Below, in pieces: positions 35,801 to 42,619 of a stretch of DNA of 64,000 nucleotides; the first letter of the stretch is position 1; each line of letters opens with the position of its first letter. Location of the stretch: the NCBI GenBank assembly GCA_910587155.1, contig CAJULA010000005.1, positions 62,001 through 126,000 on the forward strand. The letters run 5' to 3'. Position numbers and translations under genes: made by a program. Under the pieces are notes generated by a model. It was not told the DNA's origin. It saw only the letters and a program-made list of their open reading frames with translations, and ran no database searches. This DNA comes from an uncultured Lachnospiraceae bacterium (GTDB lineage: Bacteria > Bacillota > Clostridia > Lachnospirales > Lachnospiraceae).

Positions 35801-36237
35801 CCAATGCGGCGGGGATCAAAGTGGGTGTGTATTTCTTTACCCAGGCTGTCAATGAGGTGGAAGCTGTGGAAGAGGCATCCATGGTGCTGAATCTGATCAA
35901 GGGCCATAAGCTTTCCTATCCGGTGTTCATTGATGTGGAATCCAGCGGAGGCCGTGCGGACGGACTGGACCGGAATACAAGGACTGCCGCCGTGAATGCG
36001 TTCTGCAAGACAATTCAGAACGGCGGTTACAGCGCAGGGATCTATGCCAACAAGACCTGGTTTGAGAGCAAGATGAACACGGCGTCTCTGAGCGGATACA
36101 AGATCTGGCTGGCGCAGTATGCCCCGGCGCCCACTTACAAAGCTACAAGATATGATATATGGCAGTATACTTCCAAAGGAAAAGTGAGTGGAATCAAAGG
36201 AAATGTGGATATGAATCTCAGTTATCTGGGATACTGA
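32896..36237 (+). CDS. Membrane-anchored multidomain GH25 lysozyme with Ig-like domains
   Basis: 1113 residues from ATG 32896 (GGAGG five bases upstream); ATG 32974 with AAAGG is a serious alternative. Order: basic lysine- and alanine-rich cytoplasmic tail (1-190), membrane helix (about 197-220), acidic segment, Cna-B-like domain (290-390), proline-rich PEKP repeat spacer (510-564), three Big_2 Ig-like domains (567-648, 653-730, 732-818), a choline-binding-type repeat (WQTIDGRTYYFDKNG), and a GH25 muramidase at the end with GIDVSKW (D921) and the catalytic FIDVES (D1013, E1015). It should cut peptidoglycan glycan strands at the cell surface, perhaps making room for the polymer exported by the downstream genes. 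Confidence 0.88.
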   Translation: MEKIPGERRRDPLYAARKAGRKRKAVMRKDNHDEFGFLEELELDEHTKAKKPKRPKVPAKRSGSEGAGEQRAERKKQTAGRRQNEDRPETADQKARAASKQVKKQSDAVRKEAKELRRTAREEAKEQAHGAQGKTKASARPDAQKRGKARTAREVWLSAPAAPERKRKKREQEEKKENALLLFWESVRENLSEMTAGDGVVVLTGVLVLVLAIVTGSIYASAKTVDNQVAAFAEVGEELGAVSVMGESGLIAVADARVAAMNAETAQEDESEETEEEEEEKDVEDEVLLNLTSVQRDLKIKFMNRAGGKLISGITFKASVKGPDGKTVTYEDDDKDGIIYRTDLKPGTYEVAIMETDGLEGYKYSTDPVTVKVKDKIEYKQIDVADEIKTEAQVNVAAEDTAIQEAETAPALKDTVEWVESTKTPIGDNGEEGNEFEKVDKKDIPDPTLSTRARSMFRALSQVDEGDGLTGETGGEGKTDNQEENPGGQDKTKEPDTDTDTEKPDGTEQPKEPEKPVTPEKPKDPEKPTEPEKPAEPEKPTEPEKPVTPEKPTEPEKPTEPEKPVAKVTKVTISGGADIAEGSSIALKAVVEGENLSDSDKGVTWSSSDNTVASVDNSGKVTGLKAGKVTITAVSAKDNGKKAECQINVTRAALTVTLNQTELTLKTGASSTLTASVSRGSVKWSSDNDAIVKVENGKITALAEGVATVKAESTEDPKVSAVCKVTVTKADALTVTLDAENVKLYTEDKKELKATAGNASGNVTYSVSSDKTDIAKAEVSAEKVTVTGVAAGEAVITVTAKDAAGATATASCKVTVTLNPKNDSATKLKDKDGNQIYVKNKKGEFVEAVLADYYTADEFYKKLENIEYKYTGWQTIDGRTYYFDKNGNPVTGEQIIQGAKHVFGSDGVLIVNSSTGIMGIDVSKWNGTIDWTAVKNSGVNYAIIRCGYRGSSTGALIQDPRFKANIQGANAAGIKVGVYFFTQAVNEVEAVEEASMVLNLIKGHKLSYPVFIDVESSGGRADGLDRNTRTAAVNAFCKTIQNGGYSAGIYANKTWFESKMNTASLSGYKIWLAQYAPAPTYKATRYDIWQYTSKGKVSGIKGNVDMNLSYLGY
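34423..34587 (+). repeat. Proline-rich PEKP repeat spacer
   Basis: About nine six-residue units of the type PTEPEK, with an 18-bp DNA period (GAGAAGCCGACGGAGCCT). It lies in the GH25 gene between the Cna-B-like and Ig-like domains, and is typical of wall-spanning spacers in Gram-positive surface proteins. Confidence 0.8.
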
Positions 36238-36252
36238 CAAAAGATAAAAAAA

Positions 36253-36287
36253 CAGACAGGCAGGGGCAGATTTCCTGCCCCTGTCTG
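36253..36287 (-). terminator. Hairpin with a T-tract only on the minus strand
   Basis: CAGACAGG (36253-36260) pairs with CCTGTCTG (36280-36287), with more pairing possible inside (GGGGCAG with CTGCCCC). On the plus strand it is preceded by seven A and followed by AGAAAGG, so it lacks a U-tract; on the minus strand it is followed by seven T. It separates the GH25 and rfbB genes and may still weaken or protect the plus-strand transcript. Confidence 0.45.
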
Positions 36288-36301
36288 AGAAAGGAAAAGG
36301 G

Positions 36302-37411
36302 ATGAGAACCTATCTGGTAACAGGCGGCGCCGGCTTCATCGGCTCCAATTATATTCATTACATGTTTCAAAAGTACGGAGACGAAATCCGTATCATTAAT
36401 GTAGATGCACTGACTTATGCGGGCAACCCGGAAAATCTGCGGGAAGTGGAAGAGAGGGAAAACTATATTTTTATCAAAGCCGATATCTGTGATAAAGAGG
36501 CCATTTCACGCATTTTTGCGAAATATGATATCGACCGGGTGGTGCACTTTGCGGCCGAAAGCCATGTGGACCGGAGTATTAAAGCTCCGGAAGTGTTTAT
36601 CCGGACGAATGTACTGGGGACGGCAGTCATGCTCAACTGTGCCAGAGCGGCATGGGAAAATGCCGATGGCACATACAAAGAGGGAAAGCGGTTCCTGCAT
36701 GTATCAACCGATGAGGTATATGGCTCACTGGAGGAGGATGGCGGCTATTTTTATGAGACGACGCCTTATGCGCCGCACAGTCCCTATTCCGCCAGCAAGG
36801 CCTCTTCCGACCTGCTGGTCAAGGCTTATATGGATACCTACAGGTTCCCGGCCAATATCACCAACTGTTCCAATAATTACGGGCCTTATCAGTTCCCGGA
36901 GAAGCTGATTCCGCTGATCATTAACAATGCGCTGAAAGGGAAGAAGCTGCCGGTGTACGGAGACGGCAAAAATGTCCGGGACTGGCTGTATGTGGAGGAT
37001 CATGCCAAGGCCATTGATCTGGTGCAGGAAAAGGGCCGTCTGTTCGAAACCTATAATATAGGCGGACACAATGAGAAACAGAATATTGAAATCATTCATA
37101 TTATCATAGAGACGCTGCAGGAGATGCTGCCGGAAGGCGATCCGCGCAGAGCGCATGTCAGCAAAGACCTGATCACCTATGTGGAAGACCGGAAGGGACA
37201 TGACAGGCGTTATGCCATTGCGCCTGACAAAATCCGTGATGAGATCGGCTGGGAGCCGGAGACGATGTTCCGGGAAGGGATCAGACAAACGATCAGATGG
37301 TATTTTGACCATGAGGACTGGATGGAGCATGTGACAAGCGGCGCTTACCAGAAGTACTACGAAGATATGTACGAAAAAAATAATACGTGTAAAAAGAAGG
37401 GTTATTTCTGA
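36302..37411 (+). CDS. rfbB: dTDP-glucose 4,6-dehydratase
   Basis: 369 residues, extended SDR fold. VTGGAGFIGSNYIHYM binds NAD, HFAAESHVDRSI and STDEVYGSLEE are hallmark RfbB blocks, and YSASKASSDLLVKA carries the catalytic tyrosine and lysine. It turns dTDP-glucose into dTDP-4-dehydro-6-deoxyglucose, the second step to dTDP-L-rhamnose. AAAGGAAAAGG precedes the ATG. It is followed by rfbA, with rfbC two genes later; the order is broken by a lysozyme gene. Its stop codon sits at the loop of a terminator-like hairpin. Confidence 0.96.
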   Translation: MRTYLVTGGAGFIGSNYIHYMFQKYGDEIRIINVDALTYAGNPENLREVEERENYIFIKADICDKEAISRIFAKYDIDRVVHFAAESHVDRSIKAPEVFIRTNVLGTAVMLNCARAAWENADGTYKEGKRFLHVSTDEVYGSLEEDGGYFYETTPYAPHSPYSASKASSDLLVKAYMDTYRFPANITNCSNNYGPYQFPEKLIPLIINNALKGKKLPVYGDGKNVRDWLYVEDHAKAIDLVQEKGRLFETYNIGGHNEKQNIEIIHIIIETLQEMLPEGDPRRAHVSKDLITYVEDRKGHDRRYAIAPDKIRDEIGWEPETMFREGIRQTIRWYFDHEDWMEHVTSGAYQKYYEDMYEKNNTCKKKGYF

Positions 37412-37425
37412 TAAGCCTTCTTTTT
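37391..37425 (+). terminator. Terminator-like hairpin over the rfbB stop codon
   Basis: AAAAAGAAGGGTTAT (37391-37405) and ATAAGCCTTCTTTTT (37411-37425) pair at 14 of 15 positions around a five-base loop, ending in a run of T. The rfbB stop TGA (37409-37411) lies at the loop. The T-run is short, so part of the transcription probably reads through to rfbA, whose AGGAGG follows ten bases later. Confidence 0.65.
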
Positions 37426-37447
37426 GCGCACGTCAGGAGGAAATGAG

Positions 37448-38317
37448 ATGAAGGGAATTATTCTTGCAGGCGGTTCCGGAACCCGCCTTTATCCGCTGAC
37501 AAAAGCCATATCCAAGCAGATTATGCCGGTATATGACAAACCGATGATCTATTATCCCCTCTCCACGCTGATGCTGGCCGGAATCCGGGAAATTCTTATT
37601 ATTTCCACGCCCAGAGATGTAAAAGTATTTGAAGAACTGCTGGGAGACGGGAGCCAGCTGGGACTGCAGCTTGGCTATGCGGTGCAGGAAGTGCCGAGAG
37701 GGCTGGCGGACGCTTTTCTCATCGGTGCGGATTTTATCGGGGGAGACGGCGCGGCGCTTGTGCTGGGAGATAATATATTCTATGGACAGAGCTTTTCCAG
37801 AGTGCTTAGGGCAGCGGTGGAGCGGAAAGAGGGGGCCACGATATTCGGTTATTATGTCAGGGATCCCAGAGAGTACGGTGTGGTGGAGTTTGACGAAGAG
37901 GGCCATGCCCTTTCCATTGAGGAGAAGCCGGAGAGGCCCAAAAGCAATTATGCGGTGCCCGGGCTGTATTTCTATGATAACAATGTGGTCGATATTGCCA
38001 GAAATGTCAGGCCCTCTGACCGGGGAGAGATTGAGATTACCAGCATCAACAAAGAATACCTGCGCCGCGGTATGCTCCATGTGGAGACACTGGGCCGGGG
38101 ATTTGCATGGCTTGATACGGGCAACCATGACTCTCTTCTGGACGCGTCGGATTTTGTGGCGGCCGTGCAGAAGCGGCAGGGGCTGTATATCTCCTGTATC
38201 GAGGAGATCGCCTATAAGCGGCATTTTATCACGAAGGAGCAGCTGCTGGCACTGGCGGAGCCGTTGATGAAAACGGCATACGGCCGGTATCTGGTAGAGG
38301 TTGCCAATGGACTCTAA
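37448..38317 (+). CDS. rfbA: Glucose-1-phosphate thymidylyltransferase
   Basis: 289 residues. IILAGGSGTRLYPLT is the nucleotidyltransferase signature with the catalytic arginine; later blocks KQIMPVYDKPMIYYPL, VLGDNIFYGQ and FAWLDTGNHDSL are specific to RfbA/RmlA. It makes dTDP-glucose from dTTP and glucose 1-phosphate, the first step of dTDP-rhamnose synthesis; the phosphoglucomutase at 48821 can supply its substrate. AGGAGG fits ATG 37448. It overlaps the next gene by 11 bases. Confidence 0.97.
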   Translation: MKGIILAGGSGTRLYPLTKAISKQIMPVYDKPMIYYPLSTLMLAGIREILIISTPRDVKVFEELLGDGSQLGLQLGYAVQEVPRGLADAFLIGADFIGGDGAALVLGDNIFYGQSFSRVLRAAVERKEGATIFGYYVRDPREYGVVEFDEEGHALSIEEKPERPKSNYAVPGLYFYDNNVVDIARNVRPSDRGEIEITSINKEYLRRGMLHVETLGRGFAWLDTGNHDSLLDASDFVAAVQKRQGLYISCIEEIAYKRHFITKEQLLALAEPLMKTAYGRYLVEVANGL

Positions 38318-39554
38318 ATTAAAGCGGATCACCATATTCTGCCTGGTACTGATGATCCTTCTCATATCCGGGACTCTGGCAGGGATTTATCTGCTGCGGA
38401 AACAGGGCTACAGGCCGCCGGGCGCGGGGGAGCAGACAGTGAGTGCGCAGGCAAAGGAGCCGCCAGCGGGCGAGGAGGCGGTGGATTACTCTGCCTTTCT
38501 GGGCGATTCCACATTTTTTGACAAGGATAAGTCGGATTACGAGAAGCTGCTGGAGCATACAGGGAAAAAACTGAGCCTGTTTGCCACTTCTGTGGAGAAG
38601 GATCTGCGGGTGCAAATCCTTAACGAGATGGGCGAACTGGTGACGGGGAAAGAGCTGTATATCACACTCAACGGAGAAGAATACAAAGATCTGGATCAGG
38701 ACGGTATCATCTATATCGGCGATCTGTCGCCGGGGGAATACGAAGTGGCGCTGAAAGAGCTGGAAGATTATAAGGTCCCTTCCACCCCGCTGGCCATCCA
38801 TGTAAAGGAAAATGTGGAATATGTTCCCATTGATGATATTTCTCTGCTGATTATGACAGAGGATGATATCGACGCGGAAAAAGAAGATTCGCGAAAAGGA
38901 GATGCGGATGCGGACCGGACAGAGCAGAAAAGTATCCGCCCTTCCGAGGGAAACCGCAGTTTCGGTATTGATGTGTCCAAGTGGAACAAAGAGATAGACT
39001 GGAAGGCGGTGGCCGCGGCAGGCGTGGATTTTGCCATTATCCGCTGTGGGTACAGAGGCTCCGTGACCGGCGCACTGGTGGAGGATCCCTATTTTTACCG
39101 CAATATCCAGGGAGCCAGAGCGGCGGGTATCAAAGTAGGGCTGTACTTCTTTACCCAGGCGACCAATGCGGTAGAGGCGGTGGAGGAGGCCAGTATGGTG
39201 CTGTGCTTAAACGGCGGGCTGCCGCTGGATTATCCGATCTTTATCGACACGGAAGGCGCCGGCGGCAACGGTCGTGCGGACGGCCTGGATGTCAATACAA
39301 GGACGGAAGTATGTGAAGCGTTCTGCGAGACAATTGAGAGTGCGGGATATGATGCGGGCATCTATGCTTCCAGAAACTGGTTTTATCACAGACTGGATAT
39401 GACAAGGCTGGATTCCCACGTGATCTGGCTGGCAGAATACAGGGAATATCCGCAATATGAGGGAAAATATCAGATGTGGCAGTATACCTCCGGCGGTTCC
39501 ATCGACGGAATCGAAGGCCGGGTGGACTTTAACATCAGTTACCTGGGTCAGTGA
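38307..39554 (+). CDS. Membrane-anchored GH25 lysozyme, short form
   Basis: 415 residues: a membrane helix at about 8-28, a spacer, a Cna-B-like domain (90-165, with DQDGIIYIGDLSPGEYEVAL), and GH25 muramidase (220-415) with GIDVSKW (D222) and the catalytic FIDTEG (D314, E316). Both the Cna-B-like and GH25 domains are close relatives of those in the large lysozyme at 32896, but the basic tail, PEKP spacer, Ig-like domains and wall-binding repeat are absent. It overlaps rfbA by 11 bases, so translation is linked to dTDP-sugar synthesis, an unusual place for a lysozyme. Confidence 0.9.
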   Translation: MDSKLKRITIFCLVLMILLISGTLAGIYLLRKQGYRPPGAGEQTVSAQAKEPPAGEEAVDYSAFLGDSTFFDKDKSDYEKLLEHTGKKLSLFATSVEKDLRVQILNEMGELVTGKELYITLNGEEYKDLDQDGIIYIGDLSPGEYEVALKELEDYKVPSTPLAIHVKENVEYVPIDDISLLIMTEDDIDAEKEDSRKGDADADRTEQKSIRPSEGNRSFGIDVSKWNKEIDWKAVAAAGVDFAIIRCGYRGSVTGALVEDPYFYRNIQGARAAGIKVGLYFFTQATNAVEAVEEASMVLCLNGGLPLDYPIFIDTEGAGGNGRADGLDVNTRTEVCEAFCETIESAGYDAGIYASRNWFYHRLDMTRLDSHVIWLAEYREYPQYEGKYQMWQYTSGGSIDGIEGRVDFNISYLGQ

Positions 39555-39618
39555 TATGCCGTCAGATGGGATCTGACGGGATACGGAATCTGATCCGGCA
39601 CATAAGGAGTGAGGAAAC

Positions 39619-40185
39619 ATGGGAAAGATAACAGTGGAAACTTGTGAAATAGAAGGGCTGAAGGTCATCACACCGACGGTTTTCGGAGATGAGAGAGGCT
39701 ACTTTATGGAGACTTACAATTACAATGACTTCAGGGAAGCCGGCATTGATCAGACTTTTGTACAGGATAATCAGTCGTCCTCCAGAAAAGGCGTGCTGCG
39801 CGGCCTCCATTTTCAGATTCATTACCCCCAGGATAAACTGGTGCGGGTGGTGAGCGGTGAAGTGTTTGATGTGGCCGTAGATCTGCGGGAGGGTTCCGCC
39901 ACGTACGGTAAATGGTATGGCGTCCGTCTTTCCGCGGAAAATAAAAAGCAGTTTTTTATTCCCAAAAACTTTGCCCATGGATTCCTTGTCCTGTCCGATC
40001 ATGCGGAATTTGCCTATAAATGCACAGACTTTTACCATCCCGCGGATGAGGGCGGTCTGCTCTGGAGCGATCCTGATATCGGCGTGGACTGGCCTGTTTC
40101 GGAAGGGATGGAGCTCATCATCTCCGAAAAGGATAAAGTATGGCAGGGTATCAGGGCATTTACCGAAGGAAAAAGGAAAGAATGA
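39619..40185 (+). CDS. rfbC: dTDP-4-dehydrorhamnose 3,5-epimerase
   Basis: 188 residues, cupin fold. DERGYFMETYNYNDFRE, SRKGVLRGLHFQ with the catalytic histidine H64, and VRVVSGEVFDVAVDLR are RfbC/RmlC blocks. It performs the third step to dTDP-L-rhamnose. AAGGAG precedes the ATG. It overlaps the Wzm-like gene by four bases (ATGA). The reductase RfbD needed for the last step is not encoded in the window, so either it is elsewhere or the final sugar differs. Confidence 0.95.
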   Translation: MGKITVETCEIEGLKVITPTVFGDERGYFMETYNYNDFREAGIDQTFVQDNQSSSRKGVLRGLHFQIHYPQDKLVRVVSGEVFDVAVDLREGSATYGKWYGVRLSAENKKQFFIPKNFAHGFLVLSDHAEFAYKCTDFYHPADEGGLLWSDPDIGVDWPVSEGMELIISEKDKVWQGIRAFTEGKRKE

Positions 40186-41177
40186 AAAAGCTGAAACTAT
40201 CCAAACGGGCCAATATCGCCATCGTATCGGTTGTGGCGCTTGTGTTTCTGGCCCTTCTCGTGCTGCATGAGAACCAGTTTGCAAATCCAAGGGATGAGTT
40301 GATCAAGAAATGGATCGCCGCAGGGATCATTGTCGTCAGTCTGTTTCTGTACATTGTCCTGTATGATAAGATCACTGTCCTGCCGGCGGAGCTGTACCAG
40401 AGCAGACGCCTGATCTGGCGTCTGGCCAAAAATGATTTCAAGACCAGATTCGCCGGTTCCTATCTTGGGATTGTGTGGGCTTTCGTGCAGCCGGTGGTGA
40501 CGATTCTTGTCTATTGGATCGTATTTGAGAAGGGACTTAATTCCAAGGCGGAGATGCTGGCTGACGGCACCACGGCGCCTTATGTGCTGTGGCTCACCGC
40601 CGGCCTTGTGCCCTGGTTTTACTTTTCCGAGGCACTCAGCAACGGCACCACGTCTTTGCTGGAATACAATTATCTCGTAAAGAAAGTCGTGTTTAAAATC
40701 AGTATTCTGCCGATTATCAAGATCATTGCCGCGACTTTTATACACGGCTTTTTTGTGCTGTTTACCCTGCTTCTCTACATGGGACACGGCTTTTTTCCGG
40801 ATGCCTATACGCTGCAGCTTTTTTATTACAGCTTCTGTCTGTTTATTTTTGTCCTGGGGATTTCTTATGCCACCTGTGCCATTGTGATCTTTTTCCGTGA
40901 CCTGACACATATCATAGCCATCATACTGCAGGTGGGGATGTGGGCCACCCCGATCCTCTGGGCGCTGGACCGCGTACCGCAGCGCTACCAGATCATATTT
41001 AAGCTAAATCCCATGTTTTATATTGTAAACGGATACCGCAGTGCACTGCTGGAGAAATCATGGTTCTGGGAGGATTTTTATTCGACCATATTTTTCTGGA
41101 TCACAACGGCTGTTGTATTCGGTGTGGGGGCATTGATTTTCAAACGTTTGAAAGTGCATTTTGCGGATATGCTGTGA
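40182..41177 (+). CDS. wzm: Polysaccharide ABC exporter permease (Wzm-like)
   Basis: 331 residues. The ABC-2 permease core begins near residue 80 (RLIWRLAKNDFKTRFAGSYLG) and has six helices, with YLVKKVVFKISILP and a Wzm-like end. The protein is about 70 residues longer at the N-terminus than most Wzm proteins, with two extra helices (about 11-29 and 45-61). The ATG at 40182 overlaps the rfbC stop. With the next gene it forms the exporter that carries a finished undecaprenyl-linked polysaccharide out of the cytoplasm. Confidence 0.88.
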   Translation: MKKLKLSKRANIAIVSVVALVFLALLVLHENQFANPRDELIKKWIAAGIIVVSLFLYIVLYDKITVLPAELYQSRRLIWRLAKNDFKTRFAGSYLGIVWAFVQPVVTILVYWIVFEKGLNSKAEMLADGTTAPYVLWLTAGLVPWFYFSEALSNGTTSLLEYNYLVKKVVFKISILPIIKIIAATFIHGFFVLFTLLLYMGHGFFPDAYTLQLFYYSFCLFIFVLGISYATCAIVIFFRDLTHIIAIILQVGMWATPILWALDRVPQRYQIIFKLNPMFYIVNGYRSALLEKSWFWEDFYSTIFFWITTAVVFGVGALIFKRLKVHFADML

Positions 41178-41244
41178 GGCTGCCATTTGTTCCGGGCCAG
41201 GTGCCATGGAAATATGCCGCATACATGTCAGAAGGGAGCCTGAA

Positions 41245-42618
41245 ATGGACAGGAAAACCGCCATTTCGGTCAGAGGACTGAATAAAGTATACAAATTATA
41301 TGACAAACCGATGGACCGTCTGAAGGAGGCTTTGGGACTTTCGCGGAAGAAGCGGTACAAGGAGCATTATGCCCTGCGCAATGTGGATATGGAAATCAGG
41401 CAGGGAGAGACAGTGGGCATCATCGGTACAAACGGATCGGGAAAATCCACGATACTGAAAATAATAACAGGTGTTCTCAATCCGACCTCGGGCAGTGTGG
41501 AGGTGGACGGGCGGATTTCGGCCCTGCTGGAACTGGGTGCCGGTTTTAATATGGAATATAACGGGATAGAAAATATCTATCTGAACGGGACGATGATCGG
41601 GTTTTCCAGGGAGGAGATTGATCGGAAGCTGGAAGGGATTCTGGAATTTGCGGATATCGGGGATTATGTCTATCAGCCGGTCAAGACCTATTCCAGCGGT
41701 ATGTTTGTGCGGCTTGCCTTTGCGGTAGCCATCAATATTGATCCGGAAATATTGATTGTGGATGAGGCGCTTTCCGTCGGGGATGTTTTTTTCCAGGCGA
41801 AGTGTTATCATAAATTCGAAGAATTTAAGGATATGGGTAAGACAATTCTCTTTGTCAGTCATGACCTGAGCAGTGTCAGTAAATACTGCGACCGGGTGGT
41901 ACTGCTCAACCGTGGAGAGAAGCTGGCAGAGGGTCTGCCCAAAGAGATGATTGATATATACAAGCAGGTGCTGGTGGGGCAGTATGCGGCCCATGACGCT
42001 TCGGCGCACGGGGGGAATCTGCTGGAGGATGAGCAGGTCAGCAATGCGGCCAGACAGGCGGCCGGAAGTGCCGTTCCCGATACGGCAAAGGCAGAGTCGG
42101 GGCAGGCAGTACCAGAGAAGAGCCGGGAGGAGGCGGAAACGACGGGCAGTGATGCCATGGCTTCCCACGGCAGTGTGCTGGAATATGGGACGAGGCAGGC
42201 GGTGATTACGGACTATTATATCACGGATGAGTCGGGGATGCATACCAATGCGGTATTGAAGGGCAGCCGTTTCTCGGTGCATATGAGGGCAGTCTTTCAT
42301 GAAGAGCTGCCCGCCCCTATCTTTGCCTGTTCCATTAAAAATGCGCTCGGTGTGGAGATAACAGGTACGAATACCATGGTGGAAAAGGCCTTTCTGGAGC
42401 CGGTATGTGCCGGCGCAGTCAAGGAGGCGGTATTTACGCAGAGGATGGATCTGCAGGGCGGGGAATACCTGATCTCCCTGGGGCTCACCGGCTATGAAGG
42501 CGATCGGTTTGCCGTGTATCACCGGTTATATGATGTGATGAATATTACGGTGATCTCTGATAAAAATACGGTGGGATATTTTGACATGAACTCCGAGGTA
42601 ATGGTAAAGGATGGATAA
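41245..42618 (+). CDS. wzt: Polysaccharide ABC exporter ATPase with C-terminal glycan-binding domain (Wzt-like)
   Basis: 457 residues. Walker A is GTNGSGKST (61-69), signature YSSGMFVRLAF, Walker B ILIVDEAL, with the switch histidine in SHDLSS. A low-complexity Ala/Glu/Gly linker (about 250-300) leads to a beta-sandwich domain (310-455, for example FSVHMRAVFHEELPAP). In E. coli O9a and related systems this extra domain recognises the capped end of the polymer, so export depends on a chain terminator; the next gene is a candidate for that enzyme. AAGGGAG fits ATG 41245. Confidence 0.92.
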   Translation: MDRKTAISVRGLNKVYKLYDKPMDRLKEALGLSRKKRYKEHYALRNVDMEIRQGETVGIIGTNGSGKSTILKIITGVLNPTSGSVEVDGRISALLELGAGFNMEYNGIENIYLNGTMIGFSREEIDRKLEGILEFADIGDYVYQPVKTYSSGMFVRLAFAVAINIDPEILIVDEALSVGDVFFQAKCYHKFEEFKDMGKTILFVSHDLSSVSKYCDRVVLLNRGEKLAEGLPKEMIDIYKQVLVGQYAAHDASAHGGNLLEDEQVSNAARQAAGSAVPDTAKAESGQAVPEKSREEAETTGSDAMASHGSVLEYGTRQAVITDYYITDESGMHTNAVLKGSRFSVHMRAVFHEELPAPIFACSIKNALGVEITGTNTMVEKAFLEPVCAGAVKEAVFTQRMDLQGGEYLISLGLTGYEGDRFAVYHRLYDVMNITVISDKNTVGYFDMNSEVMVKDG

Positions 42619-42619
42619 A

